A stretch of 15,178 bases of DNA from Multifurca ochricompacta (Eukaryota; Basidiomycota; Agaricomycetes; Russulales; Russulaceae): the NCBI GenBank assembly GCA_022496185.1, contig WTXG01000531.1:1-15178 (forward strand), written 5' to 3'. Positions 1 through 9,800 of the stretch are shown here, one piece after another. Every line of letters starts with the position of its first letter. Position 1 is the stretch's first letter. The notes under the pieces are model-generated. The model searched no databases and was not told the origin of the DNA. It worked only from the letters and a program-made list of their open reading frames with translations. Made by a program: the position numbers and the translations under genes.

Positions 1-188
1 CACTCCAAACTTTTGGGAAACGCTAGGCTGTATACCCGTAGTGAATGGGAAAGGAACGATACGGTTTATACTGAGCGTAAGGTGCGAAAACAAAAAAACA
101 CGCTATATTTCATGAAAGGAATAGAAGATAAATTACCGAGGTTCCGGTATTGCCGCTGTAGGTGTATGTGTTATGATGTAAAGTACAC

Positions 189-464
189 TTAAGAAGGCGC
201 GTCATCAGCTGCATCTGGAGGAGTGAGAAAGGTGCTGCCCGAATTGTACGTTCGCCCATAAGGCATATTTCTTGTTTGCGGGGTGGCTGTTGGATAGGCG
301 TATGCGACATTGGTGGGATGTTCATACGTGTTGTATAGTCTCTCCCAATCATGTTCAATCTGCGAGGCCTTGTAGATGGGTAAGATTCGAGCGGGAGTCG
401 ACAATAAATACGTACTTGAGATATCCGCTTCTTCACTGATGCTGCATCTCGACTTCCTTTCCAG
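189..464 (-). CDS. Candidate 3'-terminal exon of an unrecognised gene
   Basis: An open stretch on the minus strand runs from a possible acceptor (GCAAG just upstream of 464) to a TAA stop at 189-191. It gives about 91 residues. The C-terminal part is rich in Pro, Thr, Tyr and Asn (for example HDWERLYNTYEHPTNVAYAY) and ends in an acidic tail, DAADDAPS. This resembles the disordered cytoplasmic tail of a fungal protein more than a chance frame. I do not recognise the family. No convincing upstream exon or start codon is visible between 464 and 850, so the call rests on composition alone and it may not be a gene. Confidence 0.2.
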   Translation of the reverse strand: MERKSRCSISEEADISSTYLLSTPARILPIYKASQIEHDWERLYNTYEHPTNVAYAYPTATPQTRNMPYGRTYNSGSTFLTPPDAADDAPS

Positions 465-853
465 CTTGCGTCAAAAAATATCTACCTACTGACAGTTTTC
501 TTTGACTCCTGGATCCCGGGAAAAGTCTTGATCATGCAGTCACCAACAAGAGCACATTCAGAAGGTTGTCTGACTCATGCAATTTCTGAGAGGCGCTGGA
601 TGGTTGTAAACTTCTGAAATTTGAGGGAGGCTGGTTGCTGAATTGATCATAAACATATAAAAAGCCGCGTGTGAACCAGCTAATGAGGTGTGCATTTACA
701 GACTGCAACTGAATATGGCATGGCTAGAGACAGGATCATAAGCAATAAAGCAATGAAAATGGAAGGAGAACAGAAGCAGCAGGAAAAAGAGTAATGGAGA
801 GGGAGGGAATGTCACGTGATCATGGACAGGGTTAGGGTTTCCTTCTTCGACAC
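465..853. other. Intergenic, no gene seen
   Basis: No long open frame or spliceable exon pair is visible. There is a TATA-like ATATAAAAAG near 655-663 and a CACGTGATC sequence near 813-821 of the kind bound by bHLH factors. Both are short and could be chance. Confidence 0.4.
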
Positions 854-863
854 TTGACCTAGA
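854..863. repeat. Left target site duplication (TTGACCTAGA)
   Basis: This 10-bp sequence is repeated exactly and in direct orientation at 2052-2061, immediately outside the two ends of a long inverted repeat. That is the signature of a cut-and-paste DNA transposon insertion. Confidence 0.85.
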
Positions 864-889
864 AGCTCACCCAACTCTCCCCCACCACT

Positions 890-949
890 GACATCCCTAA
901 AGTGGTAATATTGTCACACGACATCCCTAAAGTGGCAATCTTGTCACAC
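890..949 (+). repeat. Two 30-bp tandem units inside the left TIR
   Basis: Two head-to-tail copies of a 30-bp unit, GACATCCCTAAAGTGG followed by YAATMTTGTCACAC, differ at two positions. The same pair is present in the right TIR (about 1966-2025, inverted). The duplication therefore belongs to the element and may be a subterminal protein-binding repeat. Confidence 0.85.
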
Positions 950-968
950 GACTGTGATTTGTAATATT

Positions 969-1027
969 ATTTATTTTAAAAAGGAAGTTATCGTTAAATA
1001 TTTATTTTAAAAAGGAAAGTTATCATT
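969..1027 (+). repeat. Tandem 31-bp duplication specific to the left TIR
   Basis: ATTTATTTTAAAAAGGAA followed by GTTATC occurs twice with a period of 31 bp (from 969 and from 1000). The right TIR has only one copy, so this duplication arose after the two TIRs were formed. Confidence 0.8.
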
Positions 1028-1074
1028 GATCAACAAAATATCATTATAAATCAAAGTCATGTGACATGTAGACA

Positions 1075-1115
1075 ATGTATTCGAGTACTGGCCACGTCTT
1101 CATCTCCGAATACAT
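1075..1115. repeat. Inverted repeat bounding a flipped 23-bp segment in the left TIR
   Basis: ATGTATTCG (1075-1083) and CGAATACAT (1107-1115) are a perfect 9-bp inverted repeat around 1084-1106. The enclosed 23 bp match 1845-1867 of the right TIR in direct orientation with two mismatches, whereas everything outside matches in inverted orientation. The simplest reading is a micro-inversion in one TIR. Confidence 0.7.
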
Positions 1116-1179
1116 GGGGATGGAGCATTTTCACCCCACCAAACCACTCTCGGCTTGTTAGTGTACTTGCAATGGCGTC

Positions 1180-1644
1180 ACTCACCCTCTTCCCCCACAT
1201 CCTCCTGGAATGCCCTCTCTACGCTGCATGCTGTGCTGATCTCCAGTTCCTCCCCTGCAACGCCCTGCCCCCCAGTGGCACATCCATTTCACTTGCAAGC
1301 CTTTCGTCAAGGACTTGCTCACATTTATCCAGGACACGCGGGCCTTCACTAGGCCCTTTTCTTTGGAATGACCTTGCGAGCTAGATTAAGTCTGAGTTGG
1401 TGAAGTTGGGTGACTCTGGTAAGTGCACCTCTGCACCTCGGCTTCTCTTCTCTACACCCCCCCTTCCCCACCACCCTTCCTTTAACCCACACTCTCCTTG
1501 CCCCTTACTTTCTCTCTACCAAGAGGTTTAACACTGTGGCCTCCCATTACTCCATTGTTCACCCAGTAGTTACTTTGTACTGGTAGTAGCCGCTCGATTT
1601 GAGCACGGCCTTGAAGCGCAAATAAAATCAATTTCAAAAAAAAA
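1180..1644 (+). mobile_element. 5'-truncated, decayed 3' end of a non-LTR retrotransposon (LINE)
   Basis: The plus strand encodes a reverse-transcriptase-like C-terminus, HILLECPLY, in one frame (about 1190-1225). After a frameshift near 1305 it continues with KDLLTFIQDTRAFTRP (1309 onward), ending at TGA 1369-1371. The pattern H-x-LLxCPxY followed by a short LLxFIxDT-type end is typical of Tad/I-type fungal LINE ORF2 termini. About 260 bp of pyrimidine-rich 3' UTR follow, then AATAAA (1621-1626) and A9 (1636-1644). It is therefore a processed 3' end, truncated and non-functional. It lies inside the inverted-repeat element, either inserted into it or captured by it. Clade assignment is from memory of motif patterns. 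Confidence 0.6.
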
Positions 1645-1825
1645 CCTAGTAGTGAAAATGCTTTATGTCCTCCATCCTCCCATGCAACAATAACACTCCT
1701 TCTGCTACAAAAAAAAGTTCCAAGGCATGGTGTAAAAATCTTGTACCTTTACACTTACTGCACAAGACTCGTGAAGAAGCCATGAGTGAGAATATCAAGA
1801 TTATTGGAGAATTTCTTGAAGGACT
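1645..1825. other. Unassigned internal segment of the transposon
   Basis: This lies between the LINE poly(A) and the right TIR. It is part of an open plus-strand frame (1665-1907, 80 residues) that continues into the TIR. Its middle part (KTREEAMSENIKIIGEFLEG) looks protein-like. No family is recognised. It could be a captured host exon, a leftover of the parental element, or chance. Confidence 0.3.
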
Positions 1826-2051
1826 GAATGCTCCGACGTTTTTGAGTACTGGCCATGCCTTCATCTCGGAGTACACTGTCTACATGTCACATGACTTTGA
1901 TTTGTAATGATATTTTGTTGATCAATGATAACTTTCCTTTTTAAAAATAATATTACAAATCACAGTCGTGTGACAAGATTGCCACTTTAGGGATGTCGTG
2001 TGACAATATTACCACTTTAGAGATGTCAGTGGTGGGGAGAGTAAGGTGACT
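1826..2051 (-). repeat. Right terminal inverted repeat
   Basis: This is the reverse complement of the left TIR. It is collinear apart from the extra tandem copy and the 23-bp flip in the left arm. It contains the same doubled 30-bp GACATCCCTAAAGTGG unit and ends in AAGGTGACT next to the target duplication. Confidence 0.85.
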
Positions 2052-2061
2052 TTGACCTAGA
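2052..2061. repeat. Right target site duplication (TTGACCTAGA)
   Basis: Exact direct copy of 854-863, immediately outside the right TIR. Confidence 0.85.
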
Positions 2062-3480
2062 CGACGACAACAGGCTTTTCTATCCAAAAAACTTTGGAAA
2101 GGCCTGACTCGTTACAACATGCAACTTTAAGGCTCGGCCTTCCTCCATCATATGTCGTCTTGATTAACGGAAAAAATGGTTCCGTAAAGGCGCTGTCGTT
2201 GGTGGCCTCTGGGGTAACAGACTCAAGATTTTCTCAATATAGTCATTTCGATTCAGCTTGGGCTCCGTGCAGTCATTCGTTTTGTTGTTCCATCCACACA
2301 TGCCCTTTGTCTTCCTTTATTTCTACTTCCCCCCCCAACCTCCCAAGTTCCCCGCATCTCGTCGGTTTCGCAAATGGGCATTATTATAGGATATAAGCCC
2401 CCATTTGACGTGTACTGCCTCTTGAATCTTGCTCGTCCGCCTCCATAGCTAGCGACACCCTCGTTCCTTTCTTGGGCCACATTGTGATCTTGTCGTCGCA
2501 TATTAAATTCCTTCCTATCTCGCAACCTTCGCATCGTGCAATACGGGCTTGTTTTCCGCAATGAAGACGACAATATGCTCCTATGAAAAAGTGAGCTAAA
2601 GGGGCGAGAACCAAGGGAAAAGGGAGAGACAAACAGGCTTGTGAAGAATGTCTACTCTACGAACACGTTCACGGGATTTTTCTAGGACCTCTATCTATGT
2701 CTGTGTTCCATGTTGATATCAGGCAGCATCGAGCGATTTGAAGCGGCCGCGACAAACAGTCCACCGACCGGGACCACATGCAACGGAATTAGCAACACTA
2801 TTGGTGCACACGCACGCACCCACATTGTTAAAATCCGCTCAATGCCCAGTTAGAATAGATACCAATTCACGGCTTGGCAAAAACTGGACCACCTTGCGCC
2901 TTCAAACATTGCGTCAGCTTCGTATTTCTTGTACTTAACGTGATAGGCCCAAGGTCGTTTTATTGATGGTTTGTTTTAGCACGTCGTCTGTCGAACTCAT
3001 GATCTCTCAAGAGGCTTGACTTGGTAGGATGGGGACGGAGAAACTCATTTTGTGTGCGTGGGGAAGTGGGGAAGAACTAACCCCTTCTTCGACGCCGCCA
3101 AGCATCACGTTTCGAAATGACGGGTGAGGGCGCGGCGCTCGGGGGGCCGATGGGTCAGTTTGAATGTTACTATGTGAGTGTGAAACTGACTGGATCGCCC
3201 TTTGAAATCTGCGGGTATCTTACTCATGTGCAAATACAGATTTGGTTCAAAACATTGTGCAATTGATGCTATCATTGAATTATTCGAGGACTCGTAAATC
3301 CATCTCCAAACCTTTCACACCTTGACGTTATCTACGGGGTGCTGTCCATTTCGCTGGAGCAGTCACCTGGCTTCGGGCTTCTCGGCCACAATCGTGGTTT
3401 CAATTGACACTCGCTTAATAATATCTTCATTCACCCTGTGTCCCAAGCGGAGCCGGCATTCGCCAGCCTGAGATCAGCAT
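2062..3480. other. Intergenic, no supported gene
   Basis: Several open frames of 60-106 codons occur on both strands, overlapping one another. None shows a recognisable family or protein-like composition, and no good splice pair extends them. A loose hairpin is formed by CAAATGGG (2371-2378) and CCCATTTG (around 2399-2406). Otherwise I see no structured feature. Confidence 0.4.
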
Positions 3481-3482
3481 TC

Positions 3483-3645
3483 ATGATGAAGGGACGTGCG
3501 TCGGGGCATCCCACGGGCGTCTGTTACATTCTTTCGGCGTGGTACGACTTGGTAAGTTACACACACACATGATCGCTACCTAATTTTCAAATAGATGTTT
3601 ACCTGGGCACTTGGCAACAATTCTTACAAGGCGATAATTACTTAG
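3483..3645 (+). other. Possible spliced 5' leader or short upstream ORF
   Basis: An ATG at 3483 opens 23 codons that end at a strong donor, TTG|GTAAGT (intron 3552-3594, 43 nt, branch CTAAT at 3580-3584, acceptor AAATAG). The frame continues in phase 0 after the acceptor for 17 codons to TAG at 3643-3645, about 40 residues in all. No family is recognised. It ends about 195 bp before the start of the giant gene, so it may be a 5'-UTR intron or an upstream ORF of that gene. Transcript data would decide. Confidence 0.25.
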
Positions 3646-3739
3646 CGCAGCCCAATCCAGTGGACTGATGGACTGAGTATCTGCCCCTAAAAAGGGACAT
3701 AGATCCCCTGTCGAAGCCCCGGGGTAAGCGCTCAGTTGT

Positions 3740-3745
3740 CACGTG
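3740..3745. promoter_or_regulatory. CACGTG E-box about 95 bp upstream of the giant gene's ATG
   Basis: A palindromic CACGTG (TTGTCACGTGAAT context) lies in the presumed promoter. A pyrimidine-rich tract precedes the ATG at 3841, which has A at -3. CACGTG is the core site of fungal bHLH factors. One hexamer can occur by chance. Confidence 0.25.
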
Positions 3746-3840
3746 AATATGGCAATCTTCTCGGCCACCCGCCACCACACGGCATCTAAGAGATCCTATC
3801 TACTTACCCCTCACCGCGTAAAGGCTCTTCTACCTCTACA

Positions 3841-6800
3841 ATGCCTTTCACCAACGATATGTTCGATATGTCCATCCCTGCAACTATGATTGACTCTGGT
3901 GTCTTGCGCACCGTTATTGAACATGTCTTTATGCCCCCAAAACTTCCTCAAAAAGCCCCTACTGTCGAAGCAGAACGGGGTACGAATACGGCATTGTGCC
4001 GCACTCTCATACAAGCTGCTTTTGATTTCATCAAGTTCCTCCCTCCCGCTCAGCAGTTGACGTGGGTTCATATGATCAAGATGATGTTCTTCACTCTTCA
4101 GCTTGCAGAGGCACCATTGAGCGAAACGGTTCTTCAGCAAATTCTGTCAAAGTTGGCTGTTGGAGGTGAATTTGCTCAACCTTACGTGTTCTTCAGCGTT
4201 CAAATCGGCTTCCAGATGTATTCGTTATGCACGTCCGAGCGCAGAATGCTGCTGTAGTCGTCCGCAAGCTCATCGATTCTGTTCAATTTGAGATGTTCGA
4301 GGTCTCTCCCCTCTCCAGTGTTGTGATGTCCACACAGGGAAAGCTCCTGTGTTCATATCCCGGTCCGGCTGTTCAAGTCTCCCCGGAGGTCTTTGAGACT
4401 GAGTGTTTCTTGAGGGAGCTCGCCTCCTTTCTCGTCCAAATGGACGTTGATGTCTTGGATTCTTCTGCAATCTCACACAAGGCTGGCTCCATCGTTCGCG
4501 AGGTTCGAGAAACTGCCCATCCAAAGTATATAACACGTCTGTTGGTTGGAATACTCAGGGGTTTCGGTCAGCCAGCCGTTGTGGATCGCATTACGAAACG
4601 AATAGGGGATGAAGTACTGTGGAAAGACGCTTACCAACCGTGGCGCCGATCGCCATTATGGCTCGTCATCAGGGTGACTCTCCAAACATCTTTGGGTCAT
4701 CACAGCTTCATGTACAAGCATTTTATGCTTTTCTACCACGCATATCTCCTCCAGAAATGTACTCTGAAGAGAGGATTTCAGAGCGAGTTGCTTTACGCAA
4801 TGAGTGTCAAGATGGCTCGTCGCCTCGCAAAGATTGGTTCTGCCGTCTCGGACGACGTCTACCAAGCTGTTTACAGTGCTGCCACGAGGACAGAAGGGCT
4901 TCTTCAGAAGCGATGGACTACTTTTCAGATGCACATGTCACTTGCTCCGCCGTGGTGCCCTGAGGAGCTCGACTTCATCGCTGATACAGCAATTACCCTC
5001 GACAATTCTCGCCCGTACCTCATGAAGGCGTTTATCCCGGCATCACGAAACGTTTCGCAGAATATCTTTACACCTTCCCATCAACAGCGTCTCGACGACA
5101 CATCGGACTTTGCCCTTTTCTCGAAAGGCATGCTCACGAAGGCCATTGGGGCGGATCAGCGCACCGCTCTTGCTGATTTCGAGTTGTCCGTGGAGAATTA
5201 TCTGGACTCTTGGGTCGCCTCTTCGAAAGACAAAGACAGCACACCGGATATTATTGCGTCCTGCATCGAGCAGTACTTCGCTGGCGCCAAGCAACACTAC
5301 GAAGACAATCCCGAAGATAACTCGATCATGATCCTTACTATCATGGACCTATGGAAGGCTCTGGATACTGTAACCGTGCAGCAGTGTCCCCTATTGGAGT
5401 CTTATTCACCGGAAGTCCCTCGCGATTTCCTTCACCCGCTTCTCCTCCACCGCTCTGGTTCGTTGCGACGTGCCACGCTGATTGAAGAGTATTTATGCCG
5501 CCGACATGAAGGGGCCTCCTCCACGACGTCCATCTTTTCGGACAAAGCTGTCACATCATCATTCGCTTTGCAGTTTTTCCGTGATTCTCCGGAGCTGCAA
5601 CAACTTTATGATGAGATTAATCGACACGCTTTTCGAGAGCGGGAGATGAAGCGCCAGGAGCTTAGTAGCCTGAATGAAGAGTGGCAATCGCTCAAAAGCG
5701 AAGCCTCTGCGATGAGTCATAGTTACTCTGAGGACAGCTCGGGGAATCTGATCCATCACCGTTGTAGGAAATGTGGCACAGAAAAGCGGGCGAACAGGTT
5801 AAAGATCGATGTTCATGAGTGGCCGCTACCGCAGGAGGATTCTGAGGCACAGTTGGTGGTGTTTGAGCTTTCTCCACCACGTGCCTTTTCTGCCTGGCGC
5901 GAGATAACGTACAAGATCATCCGTGATATTGGATTGCCTGATGGACCCAATAACTTCGGTCAACCTAAGCTTCTCTTGGCCGCATTCTCTGGCTTGACGA
6001 ATTGGGCGGTGCGTCACCCATACCACCGAATCACCATTGGGTCCACCACAAAATCGTTTACCGACCAAACTCATTACCGGAGGGTTCAGATTCCGACTGG
6101 CGAATCTCTGGTTTTGGTTAATAATGGCTTATCGTTCAGGTTATTTGACCGCACCAGTGCATCCTGGGCAGCAGGTCAATTTTCTGGATCCAATGTCACG
6201 AACTACGCCAAGCCTCCAACCCCTGTCTCAGGTCCCTACCATAAACTCCATTCATTTGTGTGTGGAACTCAGCACACGTCCAATCAGTCGATTGCCAGTC
6301 AAGGTGACTGCCCAGAGGAACTGAGCATTCATGAATACGTGGCCTTTTCTGCGTTGCGCAGCGGGCCACGTCTACAGTGGCTAAGCATAGCAAGGGAGTT
6401 GGCATCACCCTCACTCTCGTTTCGCCGCGAGGAGGTCCACACATTGATCACTCAAGCCGCCTGGCAACTAGGACCGCTCACGGACGGTGTACGCGAGTGG
6501 CATACTGACCTAGGAATTTCCGCATTTGGAAGGACGCTACTGAAGGAGCTGGAAGCACTTCTTGAAAGAGTAAAAGCCAATTGGCTGGAGGAGGTCACCG
6601 TCAGGACTGTTGGTACGTTGACCACAACCGCCTTTCGTTTTTTGGCTCAGGTATCAGTAGCTTTGGCAACAAGTCGGCTTCTTTCCTCCGCGAAAGATCC
6701 AGAGATTTGCAAACAGGCGTGCACGTTGCTGCGGAAGGCGCGAAGTGTCACATACATGTGGATTGGCGAACTTACGTTGAAACTAGACACGACGCAGGAT

Positions 6801-9800
6801 GAGAAGTCACGCGCCAATTTGCGTCTCAGGGTGTGCGTACTGGCTGCGACGTGTCTCTCGACATTTGATGTCTGCCTGGAGAACATTCCGAACGTCCTTT
6901 CCACTAATCACGACTTTGCTATTGCCGTGAAATGCGCAATAATCGTTCACGACAACACTCCGTCGTCTGTCGAAGGTTCCAGTTTCTATCGGTTGCTCAA
7001 TCGGCACCACCGATTATTGCATTTACTTGAACCATTTTTCCGCCAGGGCGTCCGATCGCGACCAGAGGGCTTCGATTTTGCTCTCGCCAGCTTGTGGCTA
7101 GGCTTCCGTCGGCAAGCCTCCTCAAGTTGGCGTGTGCTTCCCGTTCCCAATTCTCGATGGGTTTCCTGTATTGCAGAAGGAGGGCACGAGGTTCATTATA
7201 ACATACTCACTGGGCGGCTGCTGGTTGGAGGAAAGCCCCTTGGAAGCTCCCCCAAGAGATCATCCAGCACCCGACGTACGCGAACATCTTCAGAACTGTG
7301 AGCGGTTGGCCTGATTCATGTCAGCCCACATATTTACTTCTCCTGATAGAGAGTTCTCGACGTTGTTCCAGCTGACATTGCAGAAATGGAATTTATGACT
7401 CGATCGACTGTCTTCGGGTATCAGGTAAAGCGCTGTTCTTGTTCTAGATCTTGGGAAAAGGTTGATCCTTGCTAAGATACTGTTTTCACTGCACGACGAG
7501 GATTTAATTGTGCAAGCACGGCGGCCAGGAGGGTCTCTATTGCTGCAGTTTGTGCCACATGCAGTATTCACTGGCGATTTCCCAAAAACTCTTGTCGAGG
7601 ATTATGTTCACTGGCTCGACCTAGACACAAGAGAAGTGGAATTCCGTCCATCTACATCTCCGTGGACGCCAGACCCCTCAAACTGGAAGCTTCACGTCCA
7701 TAGTGATTCTTCCCAGCCCCATGTTATGCGTCGCAAGGTTTCCGGAGACAGTACCTCCATATATCTCGTCGATATGCGTTCAGCTACCTTTAAGATGATA
7801 TCCCAGCTACTCCTTCCACTGGAGTCTCCGGAAAACGTTATTATCACTCGCTCTCCCCAGACGTTGGAAGCTTTCTTACATCGGCTGCGTCTCGCATTCT
7901 TTGTGAATCAGAGCCTGAAGCTCGAATGCCGAAGCATGCCCGGCTACGTCATTGACAAGATTCAATCATCTGGAACGATGTTTGGGCTGAGAAATCAACT
8001 TGTCTTGTGCCACGGTAGCGGTGCTTCGGAGCTGCCCCGACGGGTGATCATTCCGGAAGGAGATGTTTCATTCACTTTGGATGGGAATTTCGTCAACGTT
8101 TCCATAGAGACGGGAACAAAGAGCCACGTTCGCTGGCACGAGTACAATATCGACACTAATTTGGGACGACTGACGGGCAGCGTAAGTCTGCGTAGCAAGC
8201 TATACCAGTGCTACCTACATGCGCTCACGAGTCACTGTCTACCCGACCGATTGCTTGGGCACACTGGGACTGAGGAATCTCTTGGGATGTTGAGGAGCGC
8301 AGCCTTCAAGTCATTTCAAAGACTAGGCGACTATGATGAAGATGCAAAGCTCCTGGGATTGATAAGCGACCTAACACCACGCAGAGTATATTATCCACCA
8401 CATATCAATTCTATGGCCACGGTGAAGTGGGCCGATCTTCCTACCTTCTCACAGCATCATGACTTCCATACGGCTGTACGCTCCGTCCTTGACCATGCAA
8501 ATGCGATTGAGGCTCTTCATAAGGAGCCAGTCACCTTCGCCCTTTCTGAACGGGATGAATCATTACTTCGTCGCACAGCATTTCGCAACCAGGTGTTTTA
8601 CCCACAAGAGTTGCAAGTCTCGCGACAGCCGTCATTCCAAGTTCCGGACGACGTCATATACAAATCAAGGGACGTAACTGATAGGAATAGCCCCGAAGAC
8701 GCCGCCTATCAGATGTCTTGGTCTACATGGAACGCTAAACCTTCCCCTTCCCCTGAATGGCTACAATTATGGCAGGCGATTCAATCATGGCGATCAATTG
8801 GCCCAGCTAGTAGCAATATTTCACTAAGATATAATCGATACTGGCTTGGTTTCAGCGCTGCGCAAGACTTTCTGGGCATATATAATGCTTGTCAACAGTC
8901 GTTAAGTTCCAACTCTCAAGACTTGAGGATTACCTTAGCTTTCAGCCTTTCTGCGGCGCGCTTCAGCCGGTCGGCTGTTGCAGGTTTCCTTCCTCTTATT
9001 TTAATCTTTGCGACGGATATGCGCTTCCTATGTCTTAGACCTCCTCCCGACCCTGTGTACACGCTTTCAGATGGCACATCTCCAGATTCTAAACGTTTAG
9101 AAGCCCTGATAGTCCAATGCGCCCATCCAATGGAGATAACTCCAGCACAAGAAATGGCAGTGACTGCCACAAGCAGCAAGAAGGTTGTCAAGCAACGAAG
9201 GCAGGAGTATGACAGAATTGTTGGGAGACGGGCGTCAGAGGTTGCATCTTTAATCATGAATCGGTGGCCGAGATCTGCTTCCCTCAAACTTTCCGACAAA
9301 TGGTTCGCCACATCAAGTTGCAGAAATTGCGTTGACGTTTACCTCCGCTCCATTTCCCGAAACATTGAGCTTAAAAGTCATATAAAATGCTTGCAGAGAA
9401 TCTTAAACGACTATGAGAGCACCACTTTCTCTGGTCTTCCTTACATGTTTTATCCCAGGTTTGACAGAGGCGCTCCTAAAGTAATTTCTTACTCAATGCA
9501 AGAAGTGCTGGCGTCTCGTGCCGACGTTCCACCGCCACTGTCATGTGAAGAGCCCATCGTGATACCTTCCAACGTGACGGTAGGAGCTGGAAGCAGTCCG
9601 CAACTCACAGGAGAAGGTCGTCTCAGAAGCCTTATTCAGGAGTTTCAACACTCTCAAGAATCATTACTTCGACTTTATGGAGATGACTTGGAAAACAGTC
9701 ATAGCGCGCTTGTGGGAAAAAAGGCTCCTCTCCTCACACAGCGCGTTATCCCTTCATACGAAGTTTTACGTGACCATCGCGATAGGTGTTCCGAGAGAAA

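Larger units (their letters stand above)
864..1130 (+). repeat. Left terminal inverted repeat
   Basis: It matches the reverse complement of about 1826-2051, starting with the CTCTCCCC-ACCACTGACAT block and running through GTTATCATTGATCAACAAAA and GTCATGTGACATGTAGACA. It is longer than the right copy because it contains an extra roughly 31-bp tandem duplication (969-1027). A segment near its inner end (1084-1106) is inverted relative to the right copy. The match fades after GGAGCATT at 1122-1129. Confidence 0.85.
864..2051. mobile_element. Non-autonomous Mutator-like (MULE/Pack-MULE-like) DNA transposon, 1188 bp
   Basis: The element is bounded by a perfect 10-bp direct repeat (854-863 and 2052-2061) and by long terminal inverted repeats (864 to about 1130, and about 1826 to 2051) that match closely over most of their length. 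Termini are AGCTCACC on the left and, reverse-complemented, AGTCACC on the right. Mutator-like elements typically have 8-11 bp target duplications and long inverted repeats, which fits; the superfamily assignment is inferred from structure alone. No transposase is visible, so it must be non-autonomous. The interior holds a retroelement 3' end (about 1180-1644) and an unexplained segment (1645-1825), a composition like that of Pack-MULEs, which carry captured sequence. A KDZ/Zisupton relationship is less likely because those usually make 8-bp duplications. Confidence 0.75.

Noticed and set aside
829..840. Telomere-like GGGTTAGGGTTT
   Set aside because: There is only one TTAGGG unit, with no array around it.
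2094..2632. Overlapping open frames of 80-106 codons on both strands
   Set aside because: They overlap one another on opposite strands, show no recognisable family or protein-like composition, and have no supporting splice sites.
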